From: Tropicimonas sp. IMCC34011
Lineage (GTDB): Bacteria > Pseudomonadota > Alphaproteobacteria > Rhodobacterales > Rhodobacteraceae
NCBI RefSeq assembly: GCF_003390865.1
Contig: NZ_QMEJ01000004.1
Coordinates: 372,001-436,000, forward strand
DNA: 64,000 nt
Direction of reading: 5' to 3'
The translations under genes were made by a program, and so were the position numbers. Shown here one piece after another: positions 43,964 to 52,992 of this stretch; position 1 is the first letter of the stretch, and each line of letters opens with the position of its first letter. Below the pieces are notes generated by a model that ran no database searches, was not told where the DNA came from, and saw nothing but the letters and a program-made list of their open reading frames with translations.

Positions 43964-44982
43964 GCCTCTGCGTCCTCCCGGATATCCGCGCTGCGGCCCT
44001 CGTGCTCCGGCATCGGATGCCAGCAGGCGACGCCGTGGCCCTCCGAGACGGTCTCCAGCGCAGGACGTTTGCTGCGGCAGATATCGGTGGCGAAGACGCA
44101 GCGCGGGTTGAACCGGCACCCCTCCGGCATCTCGGAGAGCGGCGGTACGGTTCCCTCGATCGTGGCCAGACGCTCGCGGATGTCCCCGAGGCGCGGAATC
44201 GAGGCGAGAAGGCCGAGCGTGTAGGGGTGCTGCGGATCCTCGAAGATCTGGCGGACGGTCCCCGTCTCGACGATCCGCCCCGCATACATCACCGCGACCC
44301 GATCGCCGACCTCGGCCACCACGCCGAGATCGTGAGTGATCATCAGGATGGCCGTCCCCGTCTCCCGGCGGAGCGCGCGCATCAAATCGAGGATCTGCGC
44401 CTGAATGGTGACGTCGAGCGCCGTCGTCGGCTCGTCCGCGATCAGGAGGGCCGGCTCGCAGGCCATCGCCATGGCGATCATCACGCGCTGGCGCATCCCC
44501 CCGGAGAGCTGGTGCGGGTACTGATCGATCCGCGTTTCGGGCGAGGGTATGCGGACCTCCTTCAGAAGATCGATCACGCGCGCCCGCGCAGCGGAGCGCT
44601 TCACATCGCGGTGGCGCAGGAGCGTCTCGGCGATCTGGTCTCCCACGGTCAGCGCAGGGTTCAGCGAGGTCATCGGCTCCTGAAAGATCATGCCCATCCG
44701 GTCCCCGCAGAGGGCGCGGCGCTGCATCCGCGTGAGGCCTGTCAGTTCACGTCCCTCGAGACGGATCGCGCCGGCGCTGATGTCACCGCCCTGCCCGATC
44801 AGGCCCATGACGGAGAGCGCCGTGACGCTCTTGCCGGACCCCGACTCGCCGACGAGGCAGAGCACTTCACCCGGCCTCATCGCGAAATCGACACCATCGA
44901 CGGCGCGCGTTCCGCCGAAGCTCGTCTTGAGGTCGATCACCTCGAGGAGCGGCTTGCCGTCGCCTGATGGACGCGCGTTCAT
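43960..44982 (-). CDS. ABC transporter ATP-binding protein, DppD/OppD type
   Basis: 340 residues. Walker [20 protein letters not shown]-loop [18 protein letters not shown], signature [15 protein letters not shown], Walker [13 protein letters not shown], switch MITHDL, and an oligo_HPY end with [14 protein letters not shown] and a further Cys-His pair (ACWHP), which in DppD-type proteins can hold a 4Fe-4S cluster. Start ATG 44982 overlaps the peptidase stop (ATGA). With the DppF-type ATPase it powers the DppBC permease encoded on the other strand from 40140. Confidence 0.92.
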   Translation of the reverse strand: MNARPSGDGKPLLEVIDLKTSFGGTRAVDGVDFAMRPGEVLCLVGESGSGKSVTALSVMGLIGQGGDISAGAIRLEGRELTGLTRMQRRALCGDRMGMIFQEPMTSLNPALTVGDQIAETLLRHRDVKRSAARARVIDLLKEVRIPSPETRIDQYPHQLSGGMRQRVMIAMAMACEPALLIADEPTTALDVTIQAQILDLMRALRRETGTAILMITHDLGVVAEVGDRVAVMYAGRIVETGTVRQIFEDPQHPYTLGLLASIPRLGDIRERLATIEGTVPPLSEMPEGCRFNPRCVFATDICRSKRPALETVSEGHGVACWHPMPEHEGRSADIREDAEA

Positions 44983-46148
44983 CTCGTCCTCTCCAGATGG
45001 GGCAGCACGGCGAGAAGCGGCCCGACAAGGCTGCGCCCGAAGGCGTGCGCCCGCGCGGGGCACCAGCCGGTCTCGGGCACCGGATGCGCGCTCACGTCCT
45101 TGAAGGGTTGCTCCAGCAGCACGGAGAGGGCGTGCGGAAAGGCCGAGCCGACCCAGTTCCACGCCATGCCGAGATCGGGGCTTTCGGGACAGCCGCCGGG
45201 ATACGGATGGCCCGGTTCGTAATCGGGGGAGGCCGCCGCCCAGGCCGCCTCGAACGCCTCGAAGGGGGCGCGCCGCTCGGGGCGCCATCCGGGCACGTTC
45301 TCCGAGGGCCAGATGAAGTTGCAGTGAAGTTCCTGATCGGCGTGACAGTCGAGGAAGAAATCGAGCCCCCGCGCCTCCATCACGCTCCGGATCGCGACCA
45401 CCTCGGGCGCGCGCTCGGGGTCCGGCGTCTCCCATTCGCGGTTGAGATTAGCGCCGGCGGCATTGGTGCGTGTGTGGCCGAGGGCGCTCCCGTCGGGGTT
45501 TGCGTTCGGCACGATGTTGATCTCAGCGCTTTCGCGGAGGACACGCGCTCCGGCGTCGGCGGGATCGAGGAGCCGCTCCAGCAATCCCTCTAGCAGAAAG
45601 CCGCCCTGCGTCTCGGACGGGTGCTGACGCGCCACGAGCCAGAGGACGGGCTTTTCCGCGTCGGCATCGAAGGTCAGCCGGTCGATGGGGCGTCCCTGGA
45701 CGGAGCGGCCGATCTCTTCCAGCCGCACGCCCGGATCCGTGAGCGCCCGCGCGATCAGCGCCGCATCCCGCTCGGGTCCAAACGGTGCGAACTTGGCGAT
45801 CTGGATGACGTCGCGCTCCGGCGTGAGCTCGAAGGAGAACGTCTCGCCGTCATACTCCGCAGGAACCCGCCTCCACGTGTGGCCGTCCGTGCTGACCAGC
45901 GGACCGGTATTCGTCCACTGATCCTCGTAGCCTTCCCGCCCGGTCAGGCGGCCCGCCTCCGCCGCGCGGCATCCCTCGATCGTGAAGCGGCAGCGCACGT
46001 CCTTAGCGCCCGACACGCGGAAATTGTACCAGCCGACGAAGTCCGATCCCGGGTCGCCTGGCACGCGCAGGCGGATCGCGGCGGGGTCGGTTGCATCGAG
46101 GACGTCGATCCGCCCCGAGGGGATCATGGAACTGATGGCGATCGTCAT
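44979..46148 (-). CDS. M14-family zinc carboxypeptidase, cytosolic type
   Basis: 389 residues without a signal peptide. The first 120 residues form the beta-rich N-domain seen in cytosolic (AGBL/Nna1-like) M14 enzymes (GWYNFRVSGAKDVRCRF). The catalytic domain shows the zinc motif in ARQHPSETQG (H-x-x-E), NIVPNANPDGSALGHTRTNAAGANLNREW as the substrate pocket, a third zinc ligand in LDCHAD, and a catalytic Glu in VLLEQPFKD. It would trim C-terminal residues from peptides in the cytoplasm. The start at 46148 has GGAGGAG, within the end of the TIGR04076 gene. Coupling to peptide ABC genes indicates it digests what is imported. Confidence 0.88.
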   Translation of the reverse strand: MTIAISSMIPSGRIDVLDATDPAAIRLRVPGDPGSDFVGWYNFRVSGAKDVRCRFTIEGCRAAEAGRLTGREGYEDQWTNTGPLVSTDGHTWRRVPAEYDGETFSFELTPERDVIQIAKFAPFGPERDAALIARALTDPGVRLEEIGRSVQGRPIDRLTFDADAEKPVLWLVARQHPSETQGGFLLEGLLERLLDPADAGARVLRESAEINIVPNANPDGSALGHTRTNAAGANLNREWETPDPERAPEVVAIRSVMEARGLDFFLDCHADQELHCNFIWPSENVPGWRPERRAPFEAFEAAWAAASPDYEPGHPYPGGCPESPDLGMAWNWVGSAFPHALSVLLEQPFKDVSAHPVPETGWCPARAHAFGRSLVGPLLAVLPHLERTR

Positions 46149-46152
46149 GGGA

Positions 46153-46512
46153 TTACTCCTCCTCTCCGGTCAGCGGGACGGCGGTCGTGTCCGCATGGCT
46201 GAAGCGGCGGCTGCCGATCCGGGTGATCCGCAGCCGTGTCGGGCAGTTGGGATCGGGGCAGGCGCACTCCGCGTCGGTGCTCATCCAGTCATTCGGATGG
46301 GTCCGGCGCTGCTTGGCCGCCAGAAGGGGCATCACCGCCGAGAGGGAGTAGATCGAGAACCCCTGCCCCTCCGGCAGGTGAAGCATCTCACCCCTGAGTT
46401 CGAAATAGTCGCCCTCTTCGCCGCAATAGATCTGCCCCGGACCGCTTCGCACGATTTCCACGCGAAGATCGAAGAGGTCGAAGGCATCGTCGGCAGTGGT
46501 TTCGTCGCTCAT
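46153..46512 (-). CDS. TIGR04076-type small cysteine-containing protein
   Basis: 119 residues, soluble. The sequence FDLRVEIVRSGPGQIYCGEEGDYFELRGEML followed by SIYSLSAVMPLLAAKQRRTHPNDWMSTDAECACPDPNC fits the TIGR04076 family in outline: a small domain that begins with a V-x-V-E-V strand, has a Cys early and a Cys pair late, and no assigned function. It is the first gene of the leftward operon with the peptidase, two ATPases and EamA. The operator-like site at 46560 is 48 bp upstream. Metal or substrate binding is possible. Confidence 0.65.
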   Translation of the reverse strand: MSDETTADDAFDLFDLRVEIVRSGPGQIYCGEEGDYFELRGEMLHLPEGQGFSIYSLSAVMPLLAAKQRRTHPNDWMSTDAECACPDPNCPTRLRITRIGSRRFSHADTTAVPLTGEEE

Positions 46513-46559
46513 CGGGTGTCGGGCTCCGGTTGGACTGTTCGGACAACACGCTCGGCCAT

Positions 46560-46576
46560 CCTGATATCATATCAAA
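46560..46576. promoter_or_regulatory. GntR-type operator candidate before the peptidase/ATPase operon
   Basis: CCTGATATCATATCAAA matches the perfect palindrome at 32586 at 14 of 17 positions and contains its own perfect TGATAT-C-ATATCA. Directly behind it is a third half-site, so that ATCAAATATCA (46571-46581) repeats exactly in the promoter at 38501. No other gene is near, apart from the PiT gene end 140 bp away. Confidence 0.6.
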
Positions 46577-46717
46577 TATCAAACTACGGCATCTGTAAAC
46601 GCCCAGCGCGAGCGAAGCGCAGAGCCGAGCGGTCCCGCCCGGGATATCACGTCAGGGGTCGCACGGGATGCGGCGCGGATGCTGAAATTCGCGCCGCCCG
46701 CAAAACGGACGGGCGCC

Positions 46718-48199
46718 TCAGATGAGAACGAAGGACAGTCCGAGGAAACAGAGCGCGGAGAGAAGCGCCGCCGCCGGGACCGTGATCAGCCATGCGGCGA
46801 TGATCGTGAGGAAGTGAGACCGCCGCACCAGCTTGCGCCGCCGCCGCTCCTCCGTCGCGATGCGCCGGGCCGGCGGGCGCGCCTCGTTGATCTGCCGCGC
46901 CCGCCGTGCGGCGTGCCATTCACGGAAGAACCCGACCCCGAAGACGCCGCCGACGGCGATATGCGTGGAACTGACCGGCAGGCCCAGCCAGGACGCCGCG
47001 ATGACCGTCACCGCCGCCGAGAGGGCGACGCAATAGGCCCGCATCGGATTGAGCTTGGTGATCTGGTTGCCGACCATGTCGATCAGTCGCGGCCCGAACA
47101 GGATCAGCCCGACCGAGATGCCGACCGCCCCGATCACCATGACCCAGATCGGGATCGCCACCTCGGCCGCCGCGCCGCCGGTCTGCTGCGCGTAGACGAT
47201 GGCCGCGAGGGGGCCGACGGCATTGGCCACATCGTTCGCTCCGTGCGCGAACGACAGAAGAGCGGCGGACAGGATGAGCGGAACACGGAAGAGCACCTTC
47301 AGGGAGCGGTTCCGGTTCTCGAGCCCGCGCGCCTGCCGCCGCACCAGCGGAACGGAGACGGCACCGAAGACCACACCGGCGGCTCCGCCGATCAGGAGCG
47401 CAGTCTGCATGTCGATGGCGAAGACGCGCTTCAGCCCCTTGAGCGCCAGATACGCGGAGAAGGCGCCCGCCATCAGCCCGATCAGGACCGGCACCCAGCG
47501 GCGTGCGGCCTCGATCTTGTCGGGAACGTAGATCACCTTCCACTTCACGAAGGCGAGCATCGCCGCCGCGATGATCCCGCCGAGGACCGGGGAGATCACC
47601 CAGCTCGCGGCAATGGCGCCCATGGTGGACCAGCTCACGGCCGTCAGCCCCGCCGCGGCGATGCCTGCGCCCATCACACCGCCGACGACGGCATGGGTGG
47701 TGGAGACGGGCGCGCCGATCACCGTGGCGAGGTTCACCCAGAGCGCGGCGGCGAGAAGCGCGGCAAGCATCGCCGCGACGAAGATGCGTCCGTCCCCGAG
47801 CGAGGCCGGCGCGACGATACCCTTGGAGATCGTGTCCACCACGTCCCCGCCCGCGAGCAGCGCGCCTGCACTTTCGCATATCGCCGCGATCGCAATCGCC
47901 CCGGCCATGGAGAGCGCTCGGGCCCCCACCGCGGGCCCCATGTTGTTCGCGACGTCGTTGGCACCGATGTTGAGCGCCATGTAGGCACCGAACGCTGCGG
48001 CAACGACGACGAAAAGCCCCCCCGGCGTCGCCCCTACGATGAGCCCGGCCGCCAGCGCCGCCAGCGCCATGAACAGCAGCGACAGCCCCACGCCGACCAG
48101 CGGTCGCGCGGCATACATCGACGCGGCCTCCATCCGGGAAAGCCGGCCGAGGTCCCGGTCGAGCGTCTGCCACTCGTAGCTCGTGCCGCGCTCGCTCAA
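46718..48199 (-). CDS. Inorganic phosphate transporter, PiT family
   Basis: 493 residues with about ten to twelve membrane helices. Both PiT repeats are seen: ALNIGANDVANNMGPAVGARAL in outline near residue 85 and FAHGANDVANAVGPLAAI in the second half, plus PVSTTHAVVGG and PVSSTHIAVGG. PiT proteins import metal-phosphate with protons or Na+. I place the start at TTG 48199, overlapping the NUDIX stop (TTGA), because the family N-terminus (TLDRDLGRL) lies upstream of the first ATG at 48115; the ribosome site there is poor. It is in one unit with the NUDIX gene. Confidence 0.88.
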   Translation of the reverse strand: MSERGTSYEWQTLDRDLGRLSRMEAASMYAARPLVGVGLSLLFMALAALAAGLIVGATPGGLFVVVAAAFGAYMALNIGANDVANNMGPAVGARALSMAGAIAIAAICESAGALLAGGDVVDTISKGIVAPASLGDGRIFVAAMLAALLAAALWVNLATVIGAPVSTTHAVVGGVMGAGIAAAGLTAVSWSTMGAIAASWVISPVLGGIIAAAMLAFVKWKVIYVPDKIEAARRWVPVLIGLMAGAFSAYLALKGLKRVFAIDMQTALLIGGAAGVVFGAVSVPLVRRQARGLENRNRSLKVLFRVPLILSAALLSFAHGANDVANAVGPLAAIVYAQQTGGAAAEVAIPIWVMVIGAVGISVGLILFGPRLIDMVGNQITKLNPMRAYCVALSAAVTVIAASWLGLPVSSTHIAVGGVFGVGFFREWHAARRARQINEARPPARRIATEERRRRKLVRRSHFLTIIAAWLITVPAAALLSALCFLGLSFVLI

Positions 48200-48678
48200 G
48201 AGGAGGGTCCGCCCGGTTCGATCTGGGAGGGGAACGCTGCGAGGATCGCCTTCAGCTCCGGCTCCGTCACCATGCGGGACGCCTGCTCGGGCAGAACCCA
48301 GCGCCGTTCGCGTTGTCCCTCCTCGGGGAACTCGTCCTCCAGGTGATCGACCTCGATGGCATAGACGTCCACTTCCGTGCGCATCGGCAATCCGCCGGGG
48401 AGAGTCTTGGAATAGCTGTAGCGGCCGATGCGGCGGCGCGTTCCGGGGAGCGCGCGCACGCCGGCCTCCTCCCAGGCTTCCTCCGCGGCCGTCTCCCCGC
48501 CGCCGAGCCCGGACTTGGGCCACCCCTTCGGCAGGATCCAGCGCCGCGTCTCGCGCGACGTGATCAGCAGGATCTCCCGTCCCGCTGCCCCCGGACGGTG
48601 ACACAAGGCAGCCACCTGAAACTGCGCAGGACGCTTCAGGATCGGCGCAATGTAGTCGGTCCAGATCGTACGGAGCAT
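48196..48678 (-). CDS. NUDIX hydrolase
   Basis: 160 residues. The NUDIX box is seen as GGGETAAEEAWEEAGV, where the usual Arg of REUxEE is Glu; the preceding WILPKGWPKSGL and the following RRRIGRYSYSKTL fit alphaproteobacterial members related to diphosphoinositol polyphosphate phosphohydrolases (DIPP). A substrate with a nucleoside diphosphate or polyphosphate linkage is expected. Coupling with a phosphate importer may hint at phosphate metabolism. The odd residue in the box may lower or alter activity. Confidence 0.85.
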   Translation of the reverse strand: MLRTIWTDYIAPILKRPAQFQVAALCHRPGAAGREILLITSRETRRWILPKGWPKSGLGGGETAAEEAWEEAGVRALPGTRRRIGRYSYSKTLPGGLPMRTEVDVYAIEVDHLEDEFPEEGQRERRWVLPEQASRMVTEPELKAILAAFPSQIEPGGPSS

Positions 48679-48869
48679 GGGACACCTCGAGAACAGCCCA
48701 AGGCGGTTAACAGAAAAACTGCCGCAGGATCAACGTCGGGGTGATCCGGATCGGGAAATACGGGAGCCCGGCGACCGCCTTCGTCCGGGCCGCGGCCAGA
48801 CCCGGGTGATCCCGATGGCGGGATGCTGGCGCCGCATTGCGCCGCCGTGGAGACCTGATCGGGGAAATG

Positions 48870-48946
48870 TGGTAGCGGAGGAGGGACTTGAACCCCCGAC
48901 ACGCGGATTATGATTCCGCTGCTCTAACCAACTGAGCTACTCCGCC
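48870..48946 (-). tRNA. tRNA-Met (CAT), elongator type
   Basis: Read on the minus strand, a complete cloverleaf is present: acceptor GGCGGAG with CTCCGCT (G1-U72 pair), D-arm with AGCTCAGTTGGTTAGAGC, anticodon stem GCGGA/TCCGC around ATCATAA (anticodon complement at 48910-48912), and T-arm GGGGGTTCAAGTCCCTC. CCA is encoded (48870-48872). The G-U first pair and lack of three G-C pairs in the anticodon stem exclude initiator tRNA; an Ile2 (lysidine) CAT tRNA cannot be fully excluded. Confidence 0.9.
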
Positions 48947-49072
48947 CCAAGGCGAGGCGTGGGGTAGCGGCGCGGGCCGGAGGCGTCAAGGGCTTTGTCG
49001 GCCCCGCCTGCGCTTTACGCCGCCGGAGGGCCGGGCTACGTCCGCCCGGGACCGCCGCAGGGAGAGCCCGAG

Positions 49073-51256
49073 TTGCAGAATGCCGCGCCGCTGACCCGCG
49101 ATCTCGTCCTCGTCGGAGGCGGCCATGCCCATGCGCTGGTGCTGCGCCGGTGGGGCATGGATCCCCTGCCGGGCGCACGGCTGACACTGATCGATCCCCT
49201 GCCCGTCACCGCCTATACCGGCATGCTCCCCGGGCATGTTGCGGGGCACTACACCCGGGATGACCTCGAGATCGACCTCGTCCGCCTCGCGCGGTTCGCC
49301 GGGGCAAGGCTGGTTCAAGCGCGCGCGACGGGCATCGACCGGGAGGCACGCACCGTGTTTCTCGAAGGCGGTCGGCAGCTGCGATACGACGTGGCCTCCC
49401 TCGATATCGGCGTGACGTCCGACATGCCGGGCCTGCCCGGCTTCGCGGAGCACGGTCACCCCGCCAAGCCGCTCGACCGCTTCGCGGCGGACTGGGCCGC
49501 GTTCCTGGCGCGGATCGAGGAGGGAAAGAGCGCCCCCTCTGTCGCCGTGATCGGCGGCGGGGTCGCGGGAGCGGAACTGGCGCTCGCAATGGCACACCGG
49601 CTGAGGGAGGACGGGCATGCCGCTCATGTGTCGCTTCTCGACACGGGCGAGCCGCCAACAGGCCTTTCCCCTCGGGCGAAAGCGGCGCTGACGGCGCGGA
49701 TGAAAGACCTGCGCATCGAGCGCATCTCCGGCGCCCTGGTCACGAGGGTGACGGACGAAGGCGTCGTGCTGGAAGATGGGCGGGCCATCCCGGCCGCCTT
49801 CGTCGTCGGTGCAGCGGGGGCGAGGCCGCATGACTGGGTGTCCCATCTCGGCCTTCCGCACCAGGATGGATACCTGAGCGTGACGGAAACCCTGGCGAGC
49901 GAAGGCGATCCCTGCCTCTTCGCTGCGGGGGACTGCGCGCATTACGCCTTCGCACCGCGCCCGAAGGCCGGGGTCTATGCCGTGCGCGCGGCGCCGGTGC
50001 TCTACCGCAACCTGCGTGCCGCACTGGGCGCCGGGCGGGCCAGACCGTTCAGGCCGCAGAAAGGCTACCTCAAGATCGTCTCGGCCGGCGAAAAATATGC
50101 CGTGGCGGACAAGTGGACCCTGGCGATCCGGGGGCCCCTCGTCTGGCACTGGAAGGACAGGATCGACCGGCGCTTCATGAAGAAGCTGACGGACCTTGCC
50201 CCGATGCGCTCCGCGGCGCCCAAGGGAGAGGCCGCAGAGGGTGTGCGGGAGGCGATGTCCGGCCCGCCGCCCTGCGCGGGATGCGGCGCGAAGGTGGCGC
50301 GGGGCGATCTCGCGGCGGCGCTGGCGAAGGTCCCGTCCGCGGCGCGGGCAGACGTGCTGTCGGAGCCGGGGGACGATGCGGCGATCCTCGGCATCGGCGA
50401 TGTGCGTCAGGTGGTGACGACCGATCACCTCCGCGCCATGACCGAGGACCCGGCGCTGATGGCGCGCATCGCCGCAATCCACGCGCTGGGGGATATCTGG
50501 GCCATGGGCGCCGCACCGCAGGCGGCACTCGCGACGATCATCCTGCCCCGCATGGCCCCGGCGCTCCAGCGAGACGCGCTGGCGGAGATCACGGAGGCCG
50601 CCGGAGCGATCTTTGCCGAAGAAGGCGCGGCCTTGGCCGGCGGACACACGACGCTCGGCTCCGAGCTCACGATCGGCTTCTCCATCACCGGGCTTTGCCA
50701 CGGCGCGCCGGTCACGCTGGCAGGCGCCGAGGCCGGGGACGTGCTTCTCCTGACGAAGCCGGTGGGATCAGGGACGGTGATGGCCGGCGAGATGCGGCTC
50801 GAAGCCTCCGGGCGCGACGTGACCAAGACCTTGCAGATCATGGCCCGCTCGCAGGGAGAGGCCGCCCGACGCCTCGCGCCGGTCGCGCGGGCGATGACGG
50901 ACGTGACGGGGTTCGGCCTTGCCGGGCACCTCCTCGGGATCTGCGACGCCTCCGGGGTCGGTGCCGAGCTCGATATCGGGGCGGTCCCACTGATGCCCGG
51001 AGCGGCGGAGCTTGCAGCAAGAGGAGTGCGCTCGACGCTCCACGCCTCGAACCTCGACTGGTCCGGCGGGCGGATCGACGCAAGGAAGGCGACGCTGGAC
51101 TCGCCGGCCGCAGTGCTGCTGCACGATCCGCAGACCGCTGGCGGTCTACTCGCCGCCGTTCCCGAAGCGGAGGCCGAGGCGCTCGTCCGGGCGATCCCGG
51201 ATGCGGTCCGGATCGGGCGCATCGTGGACGGCTCGCCTCGCATCACGCTGCTCTGA
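49073..51256 (+). CDS. selD: Fusion of NAD(P)/FAD oxidoreductase with selenide,water dikinase (SelD)
   Basis: 727 residues. The first 375 or so are a NADH-dehydrogenase-like flavoprotein: DLVLVGGGHAHALVL near the start, then VAVIGGGVAGAELALAMA and CLFAAGDCAHYA. After a linker, the SelD part begins with CAGCGAKVARGDL, in which Cys and Lys positions of the E. coli GCGCK motif are kept, followed by GDDAAILG, TTDHLRAMTEDPALMARIAAIHALGDIWAMGA and GHTTLGSE. SelD makes selenophosphate from selenide and ATP; the flavin half may supply reduced selenium. The start is TTG 49073 with GGGAGAG nine bases before it; a shorter upstream ATG adds unrelated residues. Confidence 0.88.
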   Translation: MQNAAPLTRDLVLVGGGHAHALVLRRWGMDPLPGARLTLIDPLPVTAYTGMLPGHVAGHYTRDDLEIDLVRLARFAGARLVQARATGIDREARTVFLEGGRQLRYDVASLDIGVTSDMPGLPGFAEHGHPAKPLDRFAADWAAFLARIEEGKSAPSVAVIGGGVAGAELALAMAHRLREDGHAAHVSLLDTGEPPTGLSPRAKAALTARMKDLRIERISGALVTRVTDEGVVLEDGRAIPAAFVVGAAGARPHDWVSHLGLPHQDGYLSVTETLASEGDPCLFAAGDCAHYAFAPRPKAGVYAVRAAPVLYRNLRAALGAGRARPFRPQKGYLKIVSAGEKYAVADKWTLAIRGPLVWHWKDRIDRRFMKKLTDLAPMRSAAPKGEAAEGVREAMSGPPPCAGCGAKVARGDLAAALAKVPSAARADVLSEPGDDAAILGIGDVRQVVTTDHLRAMTEDPALMARIAAIHALGDIWAMGAAPQAALATIILPRMAPALQRDALAEITEAAGAIFAEEGAALAGGHTTLGSELTIGFSITGLCHGAPVTLAGAEAGDVLLLTKPVGSGTVMAGEMRLEASGRDVTKTLQIMARSQGEAARRLAPVARAMTDVTGFGLAGHLLGICDASGVGAELDIGAVPLMPGAAELAARGVRSTLHASNLDWSGGRIDARKATLDSPAAVLLHDPQTAGGLLAAVPEAEAEALVRAIPDAVRIGRIVDGSPRITLL

Positions 51257-51316
51257 CGGGATGTAGCCCGCGGCGCTTTCGCCTTCGCAGCCCGGCTGCC
51301 GAAAGACGGGGCGCCC

Positions 51317-52786
51317 CTACTCCGTCCAGCGGACGCCGGTCAGATCGTTCGCCTGTGTCGGGGCGTTTTCCCAGAGGCCCTCGATCCGGGCATCGGCGAC
51401 GCCGGTCTTGGACAGCTGGAACAGGAAGCCGGCGACGTAATCTTCCGCGATCATGCGCTGCGCATCGGCAAGAAGCCCGGAGCGGGCCTCCGCGTCGGAC
51501 GTGCCTTCGAGTTCCTCGATCAGGGCCTGGAAGTCGGGATTGTCGTACCCGAAGTAATAGTCGGGGCGGGCATAGATATCGATGTCCATCGGCTCGGTGT
51601 GGGAGACGATGGTCAGGTCGAAGTCATGACCATTGAAGACCTGCTCCAGCCACTGGGCCCATTCGAGATTGGTGATCTGCGTCTCGATCCCGACATCGCG
51701 GAGCTGGGACGCCAGGATCTCGCCGCCCCGACGCGCGTATGACGGCGGGGGGAGCATCAGGCGAAGGGACAGATCTTCAGCGCCGGCTTCGGCAAGGAGC
51801 GCGCGGGCGCGCTCGGGGTCATGGGCGGAGAGATCGGTGAGGTCGATATAGTCCGGATTGTGCGGCGCGAAGTGGCTGCCGATCGGAATGCCGAAGCCGG
51901 ACATGGCGCCGTCCACGATCTCCTGCCGATCTATCGCGTGTGCAATCGCCTCACGCACGCGGGGATCGTCCAGCGGTGGGTTGCGGTGGTTCATCGCAAG
52001 GATCGTCTCGCCCTCGGTGGAGCCGACGATGACCTCGAACTGCGGATTCGCCTCGAACTGGAGAAGCGTTTCGGGCGCGGGGAAGTTCGGAAAGGCGTCC
52101 ACCCCGCCGGACAGCATCGCGGCGAGCGCTGCATTGCTGTCGGGGATGAACCGGAAGGTGGCTTCGTCCAGTGCGGGCGCCTCGCCCCAGTAATCCGCGA
52201 AGGCCTTCAGCACCACGCGGTCGCCTTGCGTCCAGTCGGCGAGCTCGAAAGGTCCCGTTCCGACAGGGGCGGAGGCAAGGGTCCCGGCGCTTTCGGGCGC
52301 GACGATCACCGCGTCCCCCCAGGCCATCTTGAACGGAAACGCGCCGTCAGCCTGGCTCAGAGTGACCCGGACTGTGGCAGGATCCACTGCCTCGACCGTC
52401 TCGATACCGGCAAAAAGCTGGGGCTGGGCATTGCTGGAATCCTCCGCGCGGGCCCGGTCCAGCGTGAAGACGACATCCTCGGCGGTCATGTCCGTGCCGT
52501 CATGGAAGACCACGCCCTCCTGCAGATGGAAGGTGTAGACCGTTCCATCCTCGCTCACATCCCAGCTTTTCGCGAGGGCGGGCAGGATCTCGCCCGCGGA
52601 GCCGAACCGCGTCAGCCCCTCGAACACGTTCGCATAGACCACTTCGTCGATCGCCGCGGCGGCGCCGGATGTCGGATCGAGGTTGGGGGGCTCGAGAACC
52701 ATGCCGACGCTGATATCCGTCTGCTGTGCCATGGCCGACGAGGCCGCGAGGGCAAGGGAAGCGGCGGCGAGCCTCAGGGTCTGCAT
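51317..52786 (-). CDS. Orphan ABC substrate-binding protein, peptide family 5
   Basis: 489 residues with a signal peptide (about 1-21, cut after AMA before QQTD). Family-5 marks: EPPNLDPTSGAAAAIDEVVYANVFEGLTR in outline, FHLQEGVVFHDGTDMTAEDVVFTLDRA, and VGTGPFELADW. No permease or ATPase gene is next to it in this window; the nearest transporter (38546-44982) has its own binding protein. It could serve a permease encoded elsewhere. It is divergent from the OmpA/DUF4892-like gene with 206 bp between and converges with selD. Confidence 0.9.
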   Translation of the reverse strand: MQTLRLAAASLALAASSAMAQQTDISVGMVLEPPNLDPTSGAAAAIDEVVYANVFEGLTRFGSAGEILPALAKSWDVSEDGTVYTFHLQEGVVFHDGTDMTAEDVVFTLDRARAEDSSNAQPQLFAGIETVEAVDPATVRVTLSQADGAFPFKMAWGDAVIVAPESAGTLASAPVGTGPFELADWTQGDRVVLKAFADYWGEAPALDEATFRFIPDSNAALAAMLSGGVDAFPNFPAPETLLQFEANPQFEVIVGSTEGETILAMNHRNPPLDDPRVREAIAHAIDRQEIVDGAMSGFGIPIGSHFAPHNPDYIDLTDLSAHDPERARALLAEAGAEDLSLRLMLPPPSYARRGGEILASQLRDVGIETQITNLEWAQWLEQVFNGHDFDLTIVSHTEPMDIDIYARPDYYFGYDNPDFQALIEELEGTSDAEARSGLLADAQRMIAEDYVAGFLFQLSKTGVADARIEGLWENAPTQANDLTGVRWTE

Positions 52787-52992
52787 TATCGCTGGTCTTT
52801 CTCGGATCGGGACCTGTCGGTTCGAAGTCATACAGTGAGTGACGTAGGGTTTCCCACCCCCCACCGAACGAAAATTCACTCCCTCGCCGTGGGGCGGATC
52901 GGTCACAGGTTGGCAATGTCGGTGTCTTGAGCGGGACCAACGGCTTCTTAACGCGTTGGAGAGATAATCGACGTTCCACACGCCCTGAGCCC

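Noticed and set aside
51257-51316. Terminator between selD and the binding-protein gene
   Set aside because: Some GC-rich complementarity exists, but no single good stem could be drawn.
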